Notes: generated from the letters alone by a model not told the origin. Shown: positions 39,187 through 49,900, counted from the first letter of the stretch. The stretch: 64,000 nucleotides of DNA from Acinetobacter colistiniresistens (GCF_024582815.1 NZ_CP102099.1:3596001-3660000), one strand, 5' to 3'. Made by a program: numbers and translations.

Positions 39187-41226
39187 TTAACGTTTCAATA
39201 ATGCTTTTAAATTGGCGAGATACTGCTGTGCCTGCTCTTTTGGATCAACATTCGGCGCCAATTTCTTTTTACGGCCATGCCATTCCAAATCATCTTGTGG
39301 CATCTCATCCAAGAAACGGCTTGGCGTCATTTGACGCATTTGCCCACCATTCTTACGCTGCTCCGCCAAGGTTAGAGTCAAGCCCTGACGTGCGCGGGTA
39401 ATGCCTACATACATCAAACGGCGCTCTTCTTCGATGGTTTCCGATGCAATCGAGTTTTTATGTGGAAGTAGTTCCTCTTCCAAACCGATCATATAAACAT
39501 ACGGAAACTCTAACCCTTTTGCTGCGTGTAGGGTTAATAAATTCACCTTATCGGTGTCTTCTTCTTCCTGTTGTTGCTCAAGCATATCCAGCAACACCAA
39601 CTTACGAATCACACTCTCGATGTTTTTCTCATCCACATCATCGGTACGATTGAGTAGATTTTGAATACTGCTATATAAACTTTCGATACTGTCGAGTTTG
39701 GTTTTTTCCTGCGCAGGTGTAGCGGCCTGTTCACGGATATAATCGATATAGCCTGCTTCATTGATCATTTGACGCACTTTCGGCATCGGCTCATCGTCAT
39801 CCAGCAGCTCACGCGTAAAGGTTGCGATAAAATCAGCAAACTCATGTAATTGTGTGGCAGCTTTCTTTGGCAACACCATGCTTAAGCGCTGATCTGAAGA
39901 TGCGGTTAATAAAGACAAGGTATTTTCTTGGGCAAATAAACCGAGTTTTTCTAAAGTGACAGGGCCAATTGCACGTTTGGGTGTATTAATAATACGCAAG
40001 AATGCACTGTCATCTTCCGGGTTAATGATCAGGCGTAAATAACTCATCACGTCTTTAATTTCAGCGCGTGCGAAGAATGACTGGCCACCAGACAATTTAT
40101 ACGGGATCTGCATCTGACGCAGCTGCGTCTCGATTACACGTGCTTGGAAGTTCCCCCGATACAACACTGCATAATCTTTCCAGTTTTTACCATTCATTAA
40201 CTTATGCGTAATCAGGTCTTTCACTACGCGTTCTGCTTCATCGTCATCATTTAGACAGGTAATGACCCGAATAGTTTCACCATGCCCTTTATCACTCCAC
40301 AATTTCTTATCGAAGATATGCGGATTATTTTCAATTACGGCATTGGCTGCTTTTAAGATACGACTGGTTGAACGATAGTTTTGCTCAAGTTTAATGACTT
40401 TGAGATTATGGAAGTCATCCTTCAATAAAGCCATATTTTCAGGCTTTGCCCCACGCCATGCATAAATCGACTGGTCATCATCACCTACGGCGGTGAACTG
40501 CCCCATCACGCCAACTAACAGCTTCACCAAGGTATATTGCGCAGTATTGGTATCCTGATATTCATCGACCAGTAAATAGCGAACACGGTTTTGCCATTTG
40601 TCACGTACTTCAGCATTTTCCTGCAGCAAACGGGTTGGCATCACGATCAAGTCATCAAAATCTACTGCGTTATAGGCACGTAAATTTCGCTCATAAAGCT
40701 GATAAAGATGCGCGAACTGTACATCTTCAACCGTTTCACAGGTTGAATGGGCTTGTTCAGGCACAACCAAGTCGTTTTTCCAATCTGAAATTTTCTTCAT
40801 GGCCTTAGCAAGAAGCTCTTTGCTCTCCGCCCCCGATAAATTATCGCGTTGCATCAAATCCATCAGAATGCGTTTGCAGTCATCGGCATCTAAAATAGAG
40901 AAATTATTTTTAAGTGGTAAATGTTTTAATTCCAGACGCAATAAATTCAAACCAAAAGTATGGAAAGTCGAAACAGAAAGCCCTTTTGCTTCTTCACGTG
41001 ACAGCAGTTTCCCCACACGTTCCTTCATTTCTCGTGCAGCTTTATTGGTAAAAGTCATTGCCGTAATACGATAGGCTGGAATCCCACATTGCTGCACCAG
41101 AAAAGCAACTTTTCGGGTGATTACAGAAGTTTTACCTGAACCAGCACCTGCAAGTACCAACAATGGCCCCTGAACATATTTCATTGCTTCAAGTTGCTTG
41201 TCATTGAGTTGACTGGCAGATGACAT
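39187..41226 (-). CDS. rep: ATP-dependent DNA helicase Rep
   Basis: A superfamily 1 3'-to-5' helicase, 679 residues, that clears proteins ahead of replication forks. Motif I is LAGAGSGKTSVITRK (about residues 23-37), motif II VDEYQDTNTAQY (about 221-232), motif III AVGDDDQSIYAWRGA, motif IV/V GQSFFARAEIKDV and LLTLHAAKGLEFPYVYMIG (about 560), motif VI EERRLMYVGITRA. The length and the shorter C-terminal tail fit Rep better than UvrD. dut follows. Confidence 0.94.
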   Translation of the reverse strand: MSSASQLNDKQLEAMKYVQGPLLVLAGAGSGKTSVITRKVAFLVQQCGIPAYRITAMTFTNKAAREMKERVGKLLSREEAKGLSVSTFHTFGLNLLRLELKHLPLKNNFSILDADDCKRILMDLMQRDNLSGAESKELLAKAMKKISDWKNDLVVPEQAHSTCETVEDVQFAHLYQLYERNLRAYNAVDFDDLIVMPTRLLQENAEVRDKWQNRVRYLLVDEYQDTNTAQYTLVKLLVGVMGQFTAVGDDDQSIYAWRGAKPENMALLKDDFHNLKVIKLEQNYRSTSRILKAANAVIENNPHIFDKKLWSDKGHGETIRVITCLNDDDEAERVVKDLITHKLMNGKNWKDYAVLYRGNFQARVIETQLRQMQIPYKLSGGQSFFARAEIKDVMSYLRLIINPEDDSAFLRIINTPKRAIGPVTLEKLGLFAQENTLSLLTASSDQRLSMVLPKKAATQLHEFADFIATFTRELLDDDEPMPKVRQMINEAGYIDYIREQAATPAQEKTKLDSIESLYSSIQNLLNRTDDVDEKNIESVIRKLVLLDMLEQQQEEEDTDKVNLLTLHAAKGLEFPYVYMIGLEEELLPHKNSIASETIEEERRLMYVGITRARQGLTLTLAEQRKNGGQMRQMTPSRFLDEMPQDDLEWHGRKKKLAPNVDPKEQAQQYLANLKALLKR

Positions 41227-41382
41227 GGGTTATACCTCTCTCGTTTCCGAGCCTGATTTTTCGAGCACAATTATAGACATCTCTGTTTTATAATCCCAAT
41301 AGTAAATCTAGGGATATGTATAAATTATGATGTTTCAATTTTATAATCACGACATAGCTTGTCGTAAGTTTTAGCATGCCAT

Positions 41383-41409
41383 AAAAAAACCACCCGAAGG
41401 TGGTTTTTT
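41383..41409 (-). terminator. Intrinsic terminator of the OmpA-family gene
   Basis: On either strand CCACC / GGTGG around the tetraloop CGAA, flanked by A7 and T6. It lies 16 bases past the gene's stop on the minus strand. Confidence 0.85.
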
Positions 41410-41424
41410 AGAAATCAGTAAAAA

Positions 41425-42081
41425 TTACTGTTTCGCATAAATGCTGATTTCTACACGACGGTTTTGCTCTTTACCAGCAGCAGTTGTGTTTGATGCGATT
41501 GGGTTTGCTGAACCTAAACCTTGAGCATCAATACGGCTACCAGAAATACCTTGACCTGCTAAATAGTTTTTAACAGATTGAGCACGTGCTTGAGATAATG
41601 GAAGGTTGATTGAATCATTACCTGTGTTATCGGTATAACCCGTTACAAGGATCGCACTCTTGTTATCTTCAGCTAAAGTTTGTGCTACTTTGTTTAAAGT
41701 ACCGTAAAAATTAGGTTTGATGTTTGATTTGTTGGTATCAAAGGTGATGCTACCAGGCATAATGAGCTGAACAGAACCATCTGGATTACGGCCAACTTCT
41801 ACACCTGTACCAGCCATTTGTTCACGTAACTTTTTCTCTTTATTATCAAGATATAAGCCACTTGCACCGCCAAGAACCGCACCAATTGCCATCGCACGGT
41901 TATTTTGCGAACTGCTACCGTTACCAATACCTTTAGAAATACCGTAACCTAAGGCTGTACCAAGTACTGCGCCCATTGCAGCTTTGTCATATTCAAAACC
42001 GTTACCGCCATTTCCCGTAGTTTGGCAACCAGAAAGAACCAAACCAGCCCCTACGAGTGTTGAAATTACTAATGCACGCAT
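41425..42081 (-). CDS. OmpA-family outer-membrane lipoprotein
   Basis: A 218-residue peptidoglycan-linking lipoprotein. Lipobox LVLSGC is at residues 15-20. A glycine-zipper helix follows (KAAMGAVLGTALGYGISKGIGNG, about 34-56), then the OmpA C-terminal domain with ILVTGYTDNTGNDSINLPLS (about 143-162) and NLPLSQARAQSVKNYLAGQGI, ending in AAGKEQNRRVEISIYAKQ. These residues contact peptidoglycan. It resembles the YiaD-type proteins. It probably has its own promoter in the 391-bp upstream gap. Confidence 0.9.
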   Translation of the reverse strand: MRALVISTLVGAGLVLSGCQTTGNGGNGFEYDKAAMGAVLGTALGYGISKGIGNGSSSQNNRAMAIGAVLGGASGLYLDNKEKKLREQMAGTGVEVGRNPDGSVQLIMPGSITFDTNKSNIKPNFYGTLNKVAQTLAEDNKSAILVTGYTDNTGNDSINLPLSQARAQSVKNYLAGQGISGSRIDAQGLGSANPIASNTTAAGKEQNRRVEISIYAKQ

Positions 42082-42472
42082 TGCGTAGCTCCTGTCTATG
42101 TATTTTGTTGTCTGGACAAATAATGAATGAGAAAATTCAGCTAGACCATTGATATTTTGTTAATAATAAACAGTTTATTTGTATTTTTGTAATATTTTGA
42201 TGCATTTTACTTGATTGCAGCAACACAATTTCTCCAATATTAATCAGATCTCACTCTTAAAGACAAATTGAGACATATATCACAAAACAAAAATCGTTTG
42301 AATTTTAAATATGACATTATATTTCAAGTTGCCCTTTCATTTATTGAAATCAGCTTATCGGGTGAATATATAAAAAATGTCAATATCTTAAAATATACAG
42401 TTGTATTTCAACATCTGTTGTTTATAGTTGGAACATCTCTTTTTTCAAACATATGCACTCAAGGCTGAATTT
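42082..42472. other. Divergent promoter region between the OmpA-family and acyltransferase genes
   Basis: A 391-bp A+T-rich gap with no gene recognised. A 66-codon frame at 42268-42468 has no protein features. Promoters for both flanking genes are presumably here. Confidence 0.5.
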
Positions 42473-43390
42473 ATGGCTACCGTGAATAAAAAAGCATCCC
42501 TATTGCAAAAAGTCAGTAAAGGATTAACCGTTAGTTCAGTAATTACTGGAAGTACCTTTTTTCATGGTCCACCTGTACTTGCTTTAGGTTTAACCAAATT
42601 ATTCAAAAAATCTGCAAAAGTCGATGAAACCAACATTCAAATTACCAACAGTTGGTTAGGGGTTAACAACTGGTTAATTGACCATGTATTGCCCGATTTA
42701 CACTGGGACATCAGTATTGATGAGCAGCTCGATCTTAATTTACAAGGTCGATATATGATGATCTGTAATCATCAAAGTTGGGTAGATACCACCGTGAATC
42801 AGTATTTTGGCCTAACCCGCATGCCCTTGACGCGTTTCTTTACCAAGTGGGAACTAATTTTTATTCCATTTGTAGGCCAAGCGTTCAAAATCTTGGGCTT
42901 CCCGATGATGAAACGTCATAGCAAAGAACAGATTGCCCAAAATCCAGAACTAAAATCGCGTGATATGCTGGAAGCACGTAAAGCCTGTGAACAATTACTC
43001 AGCCAGCCATTTACTTTATTAAACTATTTAGAAGGCACTCGATTTACCCCTGAAAAACATGCTGCACAGCAATCCCCTTTCCAAAATCTGCTCAAACCTA
43101 AAGCAGGTGGTTTAGCCTTGGCGCTTAATATTCTGGGTGATCAAATTGATGCCCTCGTCGATATGACCATTGTTTATCCTGACGGTGCACCAGGTTATGG
43201 TGAGTTTTGGCTTGGAGATGTCTCCCGTATTGCGGTAGATTTACGTAAAATCGATATTCCCGAATGGGTCATTGGCGGCAATTATGAAGATGATCCTATT
43301 TATCGTGAACGCTTCCAAAAATGGGTTGATCAGATCTGGACAGAAAAGGACCAGCTGATTACACAAATGAAAGCCAAGTATCATCAATAA
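42473..43390 (+). CDS. Membrane-linked 1-acylglycerol-type acyltransferase (YihG/PlsC-like)
   Basis: A 305-residue acyltransferase. The start at 42473 (MATVNKKASLLQKV) follows an upstream in-frame ATG at 42428 that would add 15 unlikely residues. After an N-terminal hydrophobic part it has the PlsC motifs: NHQSWVDTTV (about residues 101-110), the region LTRFFTKWELIFIPFVGQAF (about 121-140), LNYLEGTRFTPEKH (about 180-193) and the segment MTIVYPDGAPGYGEFW. The acyl acceptor is not certain. The next gene begins 24 bp on and is probably co-transcribed. Confidence 0.85.
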   Translation: MATVNKKASLLQKVSKGLTVSSVITGSTFFHGPPVLALGLTKLFKKSAKVDETNIQITNSWLGVNNWLIDHVLPDLHWDISIDEQLDLNLQGRYMMICNHQSWVDTTVNQYFGLTRMPLTRFFTKWELIFIPFVGQAFKILGFPMMKRHSKEQIAQNPELKSRDMLEARKACEQLLSQPFTLLNYLEGTRFTPEKHAAQQSPFQNLLKPKAGGLALALNILGDQIDALVDMTIVYPDGAPGYGEFWLGDVSRIAVDLRKIDIPEWVIGGNYEDDPIYRERFQKWVDQIWTEKDQLITQMKAKYHQ

Positions 43391-43414
43391 TCTCTTCAGG
43401 GATTGAGCACAAAC

Positions 43415-44473
43415 ATGACCGAGCAAGACTCAGGAAAAAACTCTAAATATAGCTATGTTAATCCGAACAGCCCGTTCTTTAAGCTGTTTTTGGTCTATGA
43501 CATTTTCATGGTTTTTATTATTGTTTTCAATTTGTTCTGCTTAGGCATGAACTTTTTCCTGATGAGCAATATCGGCGCCTGGTTTTTTAATACCATTCAT
43601 TTGGCCAATGTGCTTGAGTTCTATCGAACCCATTTACATCCGTGGGTCATTACCACAGAGGCCTGGTTCATTATCTTCTTGATTGTAGAACTCGGCGTAC
43701 GTTGGTTTTTATCAATTGTACAAAAGCATCATGCGCGATGGTGGTTTTTCCCTTTTGTACATTGGTACGAGATTATTGCGATTATTCCGCATTTACGTTT
43801 TTTACGATTATTTCGGGCTGGGATTATTGCTTATCGTTTGCATGAACTAGGGTATAAAGTGATCCCCGAGGGGATGCGCACCAAAGCTATTTTCTATTAT
43901 CGCGTGGTGATGGAAGAGCTATCTGACCGTGTTGTCATCACGGTGATCGATGGCGTTCGACATGAGCTTGAAACCAGTTCCAGTCATAAAAAAATTATTC
44001 ATGATTTAGTTGACCATCATCGCCAGCTCTTTACAGTAACGCTTGCCTCAATGTTACAAGAGTCGCTTGCCAGTGCTTTGCAACAGCAACAACCAATGAT
44101 TACTCAAAAAGTTGGTGTCATTGTTAACCAAGCCATTGAAGACACCCCTGAGCTAACACAATTGTTGCGTTTGATTCCAATCGTAGGTGGAAAAATCGAA
44201 CAACAAATTCAAAGCATTGGTCAACGCTTAGGAGAAAATATTAGTGCTGGTCTGATTGAACCATTTACAGCAGGTTCAACAGAAAGACCCAATGAGAATT
44301 ATCAGTTGATTGCGCAAAAAGTGAGTGAGTTAAATATCGACAATCAATATCTGGAAGAACTGGTTGAGTCTGTGGTCTATGAAAGCCTAGAAGCCATTCG
44401 AAAACAGGTCAAAGTCAAACAATGGCAGCAAACTTTGCAAGAATCTGATCAATTGGATAAAAAAGCGGAATGA
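43415..44473 (+). CDS. Voltage-sensor-like membrane protein with a cytoplasmic tail and no pore
   Basis: A 352-residue protein. The start at 43415 is an ATG; the in-frame TTG at 43403 lacks support. Helix 1 is near residues 21-53 (LVYDIFMVFIIVFNLFCLG). Helix 2 (about 79-98) has the E-x-x-x-R pattern VELGVRWFL of the S2 segment of voltage-gated channels. Helix 3 ends HWYEIIAIIPH, and helix 4 LRFLRLFRAGIIAYRL has Arg every third residue, like S4. No pore helix follows. Instead there is a soluble tail of about 200 residues with amphipathic helices and repeated Gln. This is a structural resemblance; no voltage response is shown. It follows an acyltransferase gene by 24 bp. Confidence 0.6.
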   Translation: MTEQDSGKNSKYSYVNPNSPFFKLFLVYDIFMVFIIVFNLFCLGMNFFLMSNIGAWFFNTIHLANVLEFYRTHLHPWVITTEAWFIIFLIVELGVRWFLSIVQKHHARWWFFPFVHWYEIIAIIPHLRFLRLFRAGIIAYRLHELGYKVIPEGMRTKAIFYYRVVMEELSDRVVITVIDGVRHELETSSSHKKIIHDLVDHHRQLFTVTLASMLQESLASALQQQQPMITQKVGVIVNQAIEDTPELTQLLRLIPIVGGKIEQQIQSIGQRLGENISAGLIEPFTAGSTERPNENYQLIAQKVSELNIDNQYLEELVESVVYESLEAIRKQVKVKQWQQTLQESDQLDKKAE

Positions 44474-44589
44474 TTACAAGAAAAATTACCAATCAAGCTA
44501 GAGAATTGGTGTAATTTGTTCTAGCATTTGCTTTTATTTACAACTGCTTTAACACAATAGAGCGCTTAAAAAGCCCTGAAGGATAAATT

Positions 44590-45309
44590 ATGGCTGACAT
44601 ACGGATTACGGGCAGAATGGTCAATTTTAGTCGACTGACTTTCGACACCAATGACCATAATGCAATCCGCCAGCAACTTAGCAATACCCTGAACGAAGGT
44701 TCTTATACTGGAACATTGGTCATTATCGACAGTACTGTTGAACAAGAACTGATTGCGCTCATTCAACTGCTCATTGATTTAGGCCTACAGCCAATGGCCG
44801 TTATTGATGGTATTTTGGGTGATGAAGCTCGTGCAATTCAATTCCCTGTACTACCAACAGATCAGCCCTTGCAGCGTATCAAAGCATCAAAAGAGCAAGT
44901 GGTTGAGCATGCGCCTGCAAAAACAGCAGATAACTCTGCAATACAAACACCACAAAAAAACACATCGAATGCGTATATCACCTCTTATCATGATGAGATT
45001 TTGCGTACAGGCCAATGTTTGGTACAAGATCAAGGCGATATCATCTTAAATGCCGGCATGAATAGTGGATCAGAGGTCATTGCATCTGGAAATATTCACA
45101 TTTATGGCAACGCTCGTGGTAGAGTCATTGCAGGTGCAGGTGGGCAAGCTGCGGCACGTATTTTCTGCCACTCGCTAGAAGCAGAATTAATTTCGATTGC
45201 AGGGACCTATTGTGTTGCAGATGATATTCCCAAAGATATGATCAAAAAGCCTGTACATATTTATTTAAATAACAAGCAAGAACTTGAATTTGAAGCCTTG
45301 CAGTTTTAA
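44590..45309 (+). CDS. minC: Septum-site-determining protein MinC
   Basis: The FtsZ-inhibiting subunit of the Min system, 239 residues. The N-terminal domain lies at about 1-100. A linker with Ala/Lys/Thr follows, then the C-terminal MinD-binding domain of parallel beta-helix type with [19 protein letters not shown] and [18 protein letters not shown] (about 150-190). minD starts 72 bp downstream and minE follows minD, so minCDE is one operon in order C, D, E. Confidence 0.95.
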   Translation: MADIRITGRMVNFSRLTFDTNDHNAIRQQLSNTLNEGSYTGTLVIIDSTVEQELIALIQLLIDLGLQPMAVIDGILGDEARAIQFPVLPTDQPLQRIKASKEQVVEHAPAKTADNSAIQTPQKNTSNAYITSYHDEILRTGQCLVQDQGDIILNAGMNSGSEVIASGNIHIYGNARGRVIAGAGGQAAARIFCHSLEAELISIAGTYCVADDIPKDMIKKPVHIYLNNKQELEFEALQF

Positions 45310-45381
45310 TTTATTTAATTGAGTTTTAAGCACCAAATAAGCCCTTTTAGGGGCGTATGACCATAAATAGGAGTGGATTCG

Positions 45382-46194
45382 GTGGCCAAAATTGTTGTCG
45401 TAACGTCAGGCAAAGGTGGTGTAGGTAAAACTACAACAAGCGCATCTTTTGCAACAGGTTTAGCCCTACGTGGTCATAAAACTGTTGTGATTGATTTCGA
45501 TGTAGGTTTACGTAATCTAGATTTGATTATGGGCTGCGAACGCCGCGTTGTTTATGATTTCGTCAATGTCATTAATAATGAAGCACGCTTACAACAAGCG
45601 CTGATCCGTGATAAAGATATTGAAAACTTATACATTCTCCCTGCATCACAAACTCGTGATAAAGATGCCTTGAGTGATGAGGGTGTTGCACGTGTGATTG
45701 ATGAACTTTCTCAAGAGTTTGACTACATCATCTGTGACTCGCCAGCGGGGATTGAACGCGGTGCGATTTTAGCCATGTATCATGCGGATGAGGCAATCAT
45801 TGTCACTAACCCAGAAATTTCATCAGTTCGTGACTCAGACCGCATTATTGGTATGCTCGACAGCAAAACCAAAAAAGTTGAGCAAAATGAAGGACGTATC
45901 CGTAAGCATTTATGTATCACTCGTTTTAACCCAGAACGTGCTGATAAACAAGAAATGTTGACGATCGATGATATTTCAAAAGATATTTTACGTGTGCCGA
46001 CATTAGGGGTTATTCCTGAGTGCCCAAGCGTACTCCAAGCATCAAACGAAGGTAAGCCAGTGATTCTTTATTCAGAAGCAAAAGCTGGTCAGGCTTATGA
46101 TGACTTAGTGGCTCGCTTCCTTGGTGAAGACCGTCCTTATCGACACATTGCAGTACAGCCAAAAGGTTGGTTAGCTAGACTATTTGGAGCGTAA
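45382..46194 (+). CDS. minD: Septum-site-determining ATPase MinD
   Basis: The ParA-like ATPase that carries MinC to the membrane, 270 residues. The start is GTG at 45382, since AGGAG lies eight bases before it; an in-frame GTG at 45373 overlaps that site. The deviant Walker A VTSGKGGVGKTTTSASFA is at residues 6-23. FDVGLRNLDLIMGCE (about 38-52) and the Walker B CDSPAGIERGA (about 118-128) follow. The C-terminal amphipathic membrane anchor KGWLARLFGA ends the protein. minE starts two bases after the stop. Confidence 0.96.
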   Translation: MAKIVVVTSGKGGVGKTTTSASFATGLALRGHKTVVIDFDVGLRNLDLIMGCERRVVYDFVNVINNEARLQQALIRDKDIENLYILPASQTRDKDALSDEGVARVIDELSQEFDYIICDSPAGIERGAILAMYHADEAIIVTNPEISSVRDSDRIIGMLDSKTKKVEQNEGRIRKHLCITRFNPERADKQEMLTIDDISKDILRVPTLGVIPECPSVLQASNEGKPVILYSEAKAGQAYDDLVARFLGEDRPYRHIAVQPKGWLARLFGA

Positions 46195-46196
46195 TT

Positions 46197-46469
46197 ATGG
46201 CAGGATTCTGGAGTAAACTTTTTAGCAGTGATGAAAAACCATCAAGTGCACAAACTGCCAAAGATCGTTTAAAGGTCATTGTTGCCTCTGAGCAAGGTTT
46301 AGGTCGTCGCCTAGGCCAAGACAAAATCGACCAGATGAAGAAAGAAATCATGCAGGTGGTGAGTCGTTATGTTCGTGGTGTGGATGAACAGCATATTCAA
46401 ATGCAGGTTCGTTCAGAAGCAAATATCGAAATGTTAGAAATGAATATCAATTTACCTGAAGATCGATAG
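46197..46469 (+). CDS. minE: Cell division topological-specificity factor MinE
   Basis: Stimulates MinD's ATPase and sets the Min oscillation. A 90-residue protein: the N-terminal membrane-targeting helix FWSKLFSSD, the anti-MinCD helix ASSAQTAKDRLKVIVASEQG-like segment (about residues 18-36), and the C-terminal dimer domain ending VRSEANIEMLEMNINLPE. The start lies two bases past the minD stop. Confidence 0.95.
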   Translation: MAGFWSKLFSSDEKPSSAQTAKDRLKVIVASEQGLGRRLGQDKIDQMKKEIMQVVSRYVRGVDEQHIQMQVRSEANIEMLEMNINLPEDR

Positions 46470-46496
46470 AAGTTTTTTCATTAGCGATTTCTCGCA

Positions 46497-46570
46497 AATA
46501 AAGGCAAAATACGCGGGTGGATCAGGAAAGCATGGCTTTCCTCCACTTCAAGGATTTTGCCTTTATTATT
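46497..46570 (+). terminator. Large nested stem-loop after minE
   Basis: An outer stem of 14 bp, AATAAAGGCAAAAT / ATTTTGCCTTTATT, closes around an inner hairpin GTGGA, TCA, GGAAAGC, ATG, GCTTTCC, TCCAC. It ends in ATTTTAT. It is best read as the min operon's terminator or RNA end, but it is more complex than a plain terminator. Confidence 0.6.
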
Positions 46571-46592
46571 TTATAAGACTGAGGAGATTGTC

Positions 46593-46880
46593 ATGGCATT
46601 ATCACAGCCAGCAACTTTCAATGAAGAATGGTCAGATGAGCGTGTGTTTGCCTACCTTAACCAACTTCCTCCCACTGGCGTCAATGCTGACTTTCACGTG
46701 CTTTATCATGCCTTCAAACATATGCGCCCAAATGACTATGAGCGCTTAATTACTCAGTTTTTGGCCGATGGCCGTAACTTGAATGCCACCAACCCAGAAG
46801 GTCAGCGCATTCATGATGTGATTGCACAGTTCCCACGTCAAAAAGATGGTTTCCTAGAAGTATTGGCAAAATTTGCTTAA
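46593..46880 (+). CDS. PA4642-family small protein
   Basis: A 95-residue protein of the uncharacterised PA4642 family, matching FNEEWSDERVFAYLNQLPPTG and VNADFHVLYHAFKHMRPNDYERL plus GRNLNATNPEGQ. GAGGAG lies about eight bases upstream of the ATG at 46593; a start at 46557 would add 12 unlikely residues. Its function is not known. It follows minE after a complex stem-loop and is followed by a terminator, so it is its own unit. Confidence 0.78.
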   Translation: MALSQPATFNEEWSDERVFAYLNQLPPTGVNADFHVLYHAFKHMRPNDYERLITQFLADGRNLNATNPEGQRIHDVIAQFPRQKDGFLEVLAKFA

Positions 46881-46901
46881 TGACTTAAAAAATAAAGCCA
46901 T

Positions 46902-46931
46902 AAAAAAGCCTCTAATCATAGAGGCTTTTTT
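46902..46931. terminator. Bidirectional terminator between the PA4642-family gene and ftsK
   Basis: A perfect 13-bp stem AAAAAAGCCTCTA / TAGAGGCTTTTTT with loop ATCA lies between the converging stops. Confidence 0.9.
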
Positions 46932-46947
46932 ATTAGATCACTGCTGA

Positions 46948-49900
46948 TTAAACCAGAATATCCCGTTTACCATTGGCGCCCATTGAGCTGACAATGCCAT
47001 TCTCTTCCATCTGGTCAATAATGCGCGCCGCACGGTTATAACCCAAGCTAAATTTACGCTGCAGCGACGAGGTGGATGCCTTACGGGTTTCCAGCACAAA
47101 GGAAACACATTGGTCATATAACGCATCACGGCTTGGGTCACCATCGCCATCTTCAAAGCCACGAGAAGTTGGCTCTTCATCAAATGGTGTCAGGATCTCA
47201 TCGACATAATCAGGCTCACCACGTTCACGCCAAGCATCACAAATACGGTTGACTTCATCATCACTAATAAATGCACCATGGACACGCTCAGGCTCGATTT
47301 TACCCGGCCCCAAGAACAACATATCACCATGACCGAGCAAGTCTTCCGCGCCACCTGCGTCGAGAATGGTGCGCGAGTCAATTTTACTGTTTACGCGTAA
47401 AGCAACGCGGGTTGGAATATTGGCTTTAATCAAACCTGTAATCACGTCAACCGAAGGACGCTGTGTTGCAAGCAGTAAGTGAATTCCTGCTGCACGCGAT
47501 TTCTGTGCCAAACGGGTAATCATTTCTTCGGCTTTTTTACCGACCTGCATGATCATGTCGGCAAACTCATCCGCAACAATTACAATCGATGGTAATGGCG
47601 CCAAACGCGGTGCACGCTCACCCACAACAGAATCACTGGCTTTCCATGTAGGATCAATTAAATCCTCACCATTGGCAATCGCCTCTTCGACCTTACGGTT
47701 ATAGTCACTGAGTTTACGAATTTTCAGGAATGACATCAGTTTATAACGGCGTTCCATCTCATTCACACACCAGTTTAATGCACTGACCGCATCTTTCATG
47801 TCAGTGACTACAGGCGTTAATAAGTGTGGAATATCGTTATAGTTAGCCAATTCGAGCTGTTTCGGATCAATTAGAATCAAACGTAACTGATCAGGTGTGT
47901 ACTTCAATAACATCGAAAGGATCATCGAGTTGACTGCAACCGACTTACCAGAACCTGTGGTCCCTGCAACCAGCATATGTGGCGCTTTACCGAGGTCAGT
48001 AATGACAGGATTACCTGAGATGTCTTTACCCATCGCCATAGAGAGCAAACCCGCAGGGTCTTCAAAAGCTGGCGTTTTCAATAACTCAATCAACCGCACC
48101 ATTTCACGGCTACTATTTGGTACTTCAATTCCGATATATGGTTTTCCTGCAATCACTTCAACCACACGAACAGATGCCATCGACATTGAACGTGCCAGAT
48201 CGCGTGAAATATTGGTCACTTTAGAGGCTTTTACACCCGGTGCAAGATCGAGTTCAAAGCGTGTTACGACTGGTCCCGGCTGAGCTTCGACTACCTGCGC
48301 CTTCACATTAAACTCTTGTAGTTTAATCTCTAAAAGCTCAGAAAGGCGCGCGAGTTGCTCAGCGGTAAAATTGACCTTTTTATTTGGATCAACTTCATCC
48401 AGCAATTCCAGACCCGGTAAAGTCGGTAGATCACGGCGTTTTTGCGCGACTTGCATGGCGCGTGACATTGGACGACCAAACGCATCCGTTAACGGAGCAT
48501 CTAGATCAAAATCTTCTTCGAGATCTAAATCCGTATCTGGATCTGCTTTACCCGCCGTTTCCTGCCATGCTTCGATAAAGGCTTCTTTAGACAAGGTTTC
48601 TTTCGGCGCAGCGACCTCAATCGGTGCTTTTACAAAAGCAGAGGATTGGGCATAACTGCTACTACGAGGAGATGCTTGTTCGCGCTCTTCCTCCACCATA
48701 AGATCACGAAAGTCATCTCTATCCTGTTCAGCAGTGCCGTGCGTTTCTTCTGCAACAGGATGGATTGTATTTTGTGCTGGAGCAATATAAGGCTGCTGAG
48801 CTACAGGTCGTGCAGACTCGGTGATAAGTGCTTCGATATCTGATTCAAATTCAATATCATCCCCACGCGGAGAAGGATGAGATGGAGGCTCTTGCGTAAA
48901 CGGCGTATGTAAATCTGTTGCTGTCTTACTATTCGGTACAGCAGCCAATAACTCATCAAAGATTTGGTCATCGTTCCAATCTAGATGACTATGATTGGCT
49001 GTTTGAGCTGTTGCTACATGTGCAGCAGGCGCTGTGAACTGGGCAGAATCATCTGCAGCTCTCAACAATGCATCAATCTCTTGTTTATGGCTGGCATCAT
49101 CACGCTGTAAGGCACGCCATACTTCACCCGTTTGAACCAGACGTTGACTTTCATTTTCAAACTGATGTGCACGTTGTAAGGTCTGTTCAAACGCGTCTTC
49201 TTGCGGAGCTATTTGAGCTTGGGTACTGCCCTGTTGTTCTTTCGCAACCACATCAGCAAATAATTTTTCCGCCATCAACTGATGATGTGAATCATCAATT
49301 TTAATCAGTTTTGCCTGAACCTGATTGGCTTTAGGCGCATCCATCTCTGGTGCAGAGTCCGAGTCTTTTACTGCTTTATTTTTGATTGCTGCTGTTTCAG
49401 AAGCTGCCAGTTGCTCGGTCAGATCATACGCAGACTCATGCTGAGGTACATTTTTATAGAATAAATCTTGTAGATAAGCAGGTGTATTTTTCAATGTTGC
49501 CCAAGTTTTGTTCCACTGAATCCCAAAAGCCAAGGTCAATAATAAAATACTAAACGCGAGTAAGAACAAGGTTGCACCATAAATGGTCAACAAATGCGAT
49601 AAGCTTTGCCCCAATTCATAACCAATGATCCCCCCTGCCGCATTATCCAAAGTATCTGCGGGTGTATTCCAATGCAGATACAACAAGCTGGAAATTGAAA
49701 GAATCAAGAAAAACTGAGCTGCATAACGAAATGGACGATTGAGAAAACTTCTCGGCCACCACACTTGAATGGCTTCAATAAACAAGAAAATCGGGATAAG
49801 TAAACTCGCCCACCCCAGAAAACCGAACAGTAAATCTGCGATCCAAGCACCCGCTACACCGCTGGCGTTTGAGACCTGTTGGGTATCACTGGAAATATGC

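Noticed and set aside
44566..44766. Minus-strand frame across the minC start
   Set aside because: It is antisense to minC and has no features.
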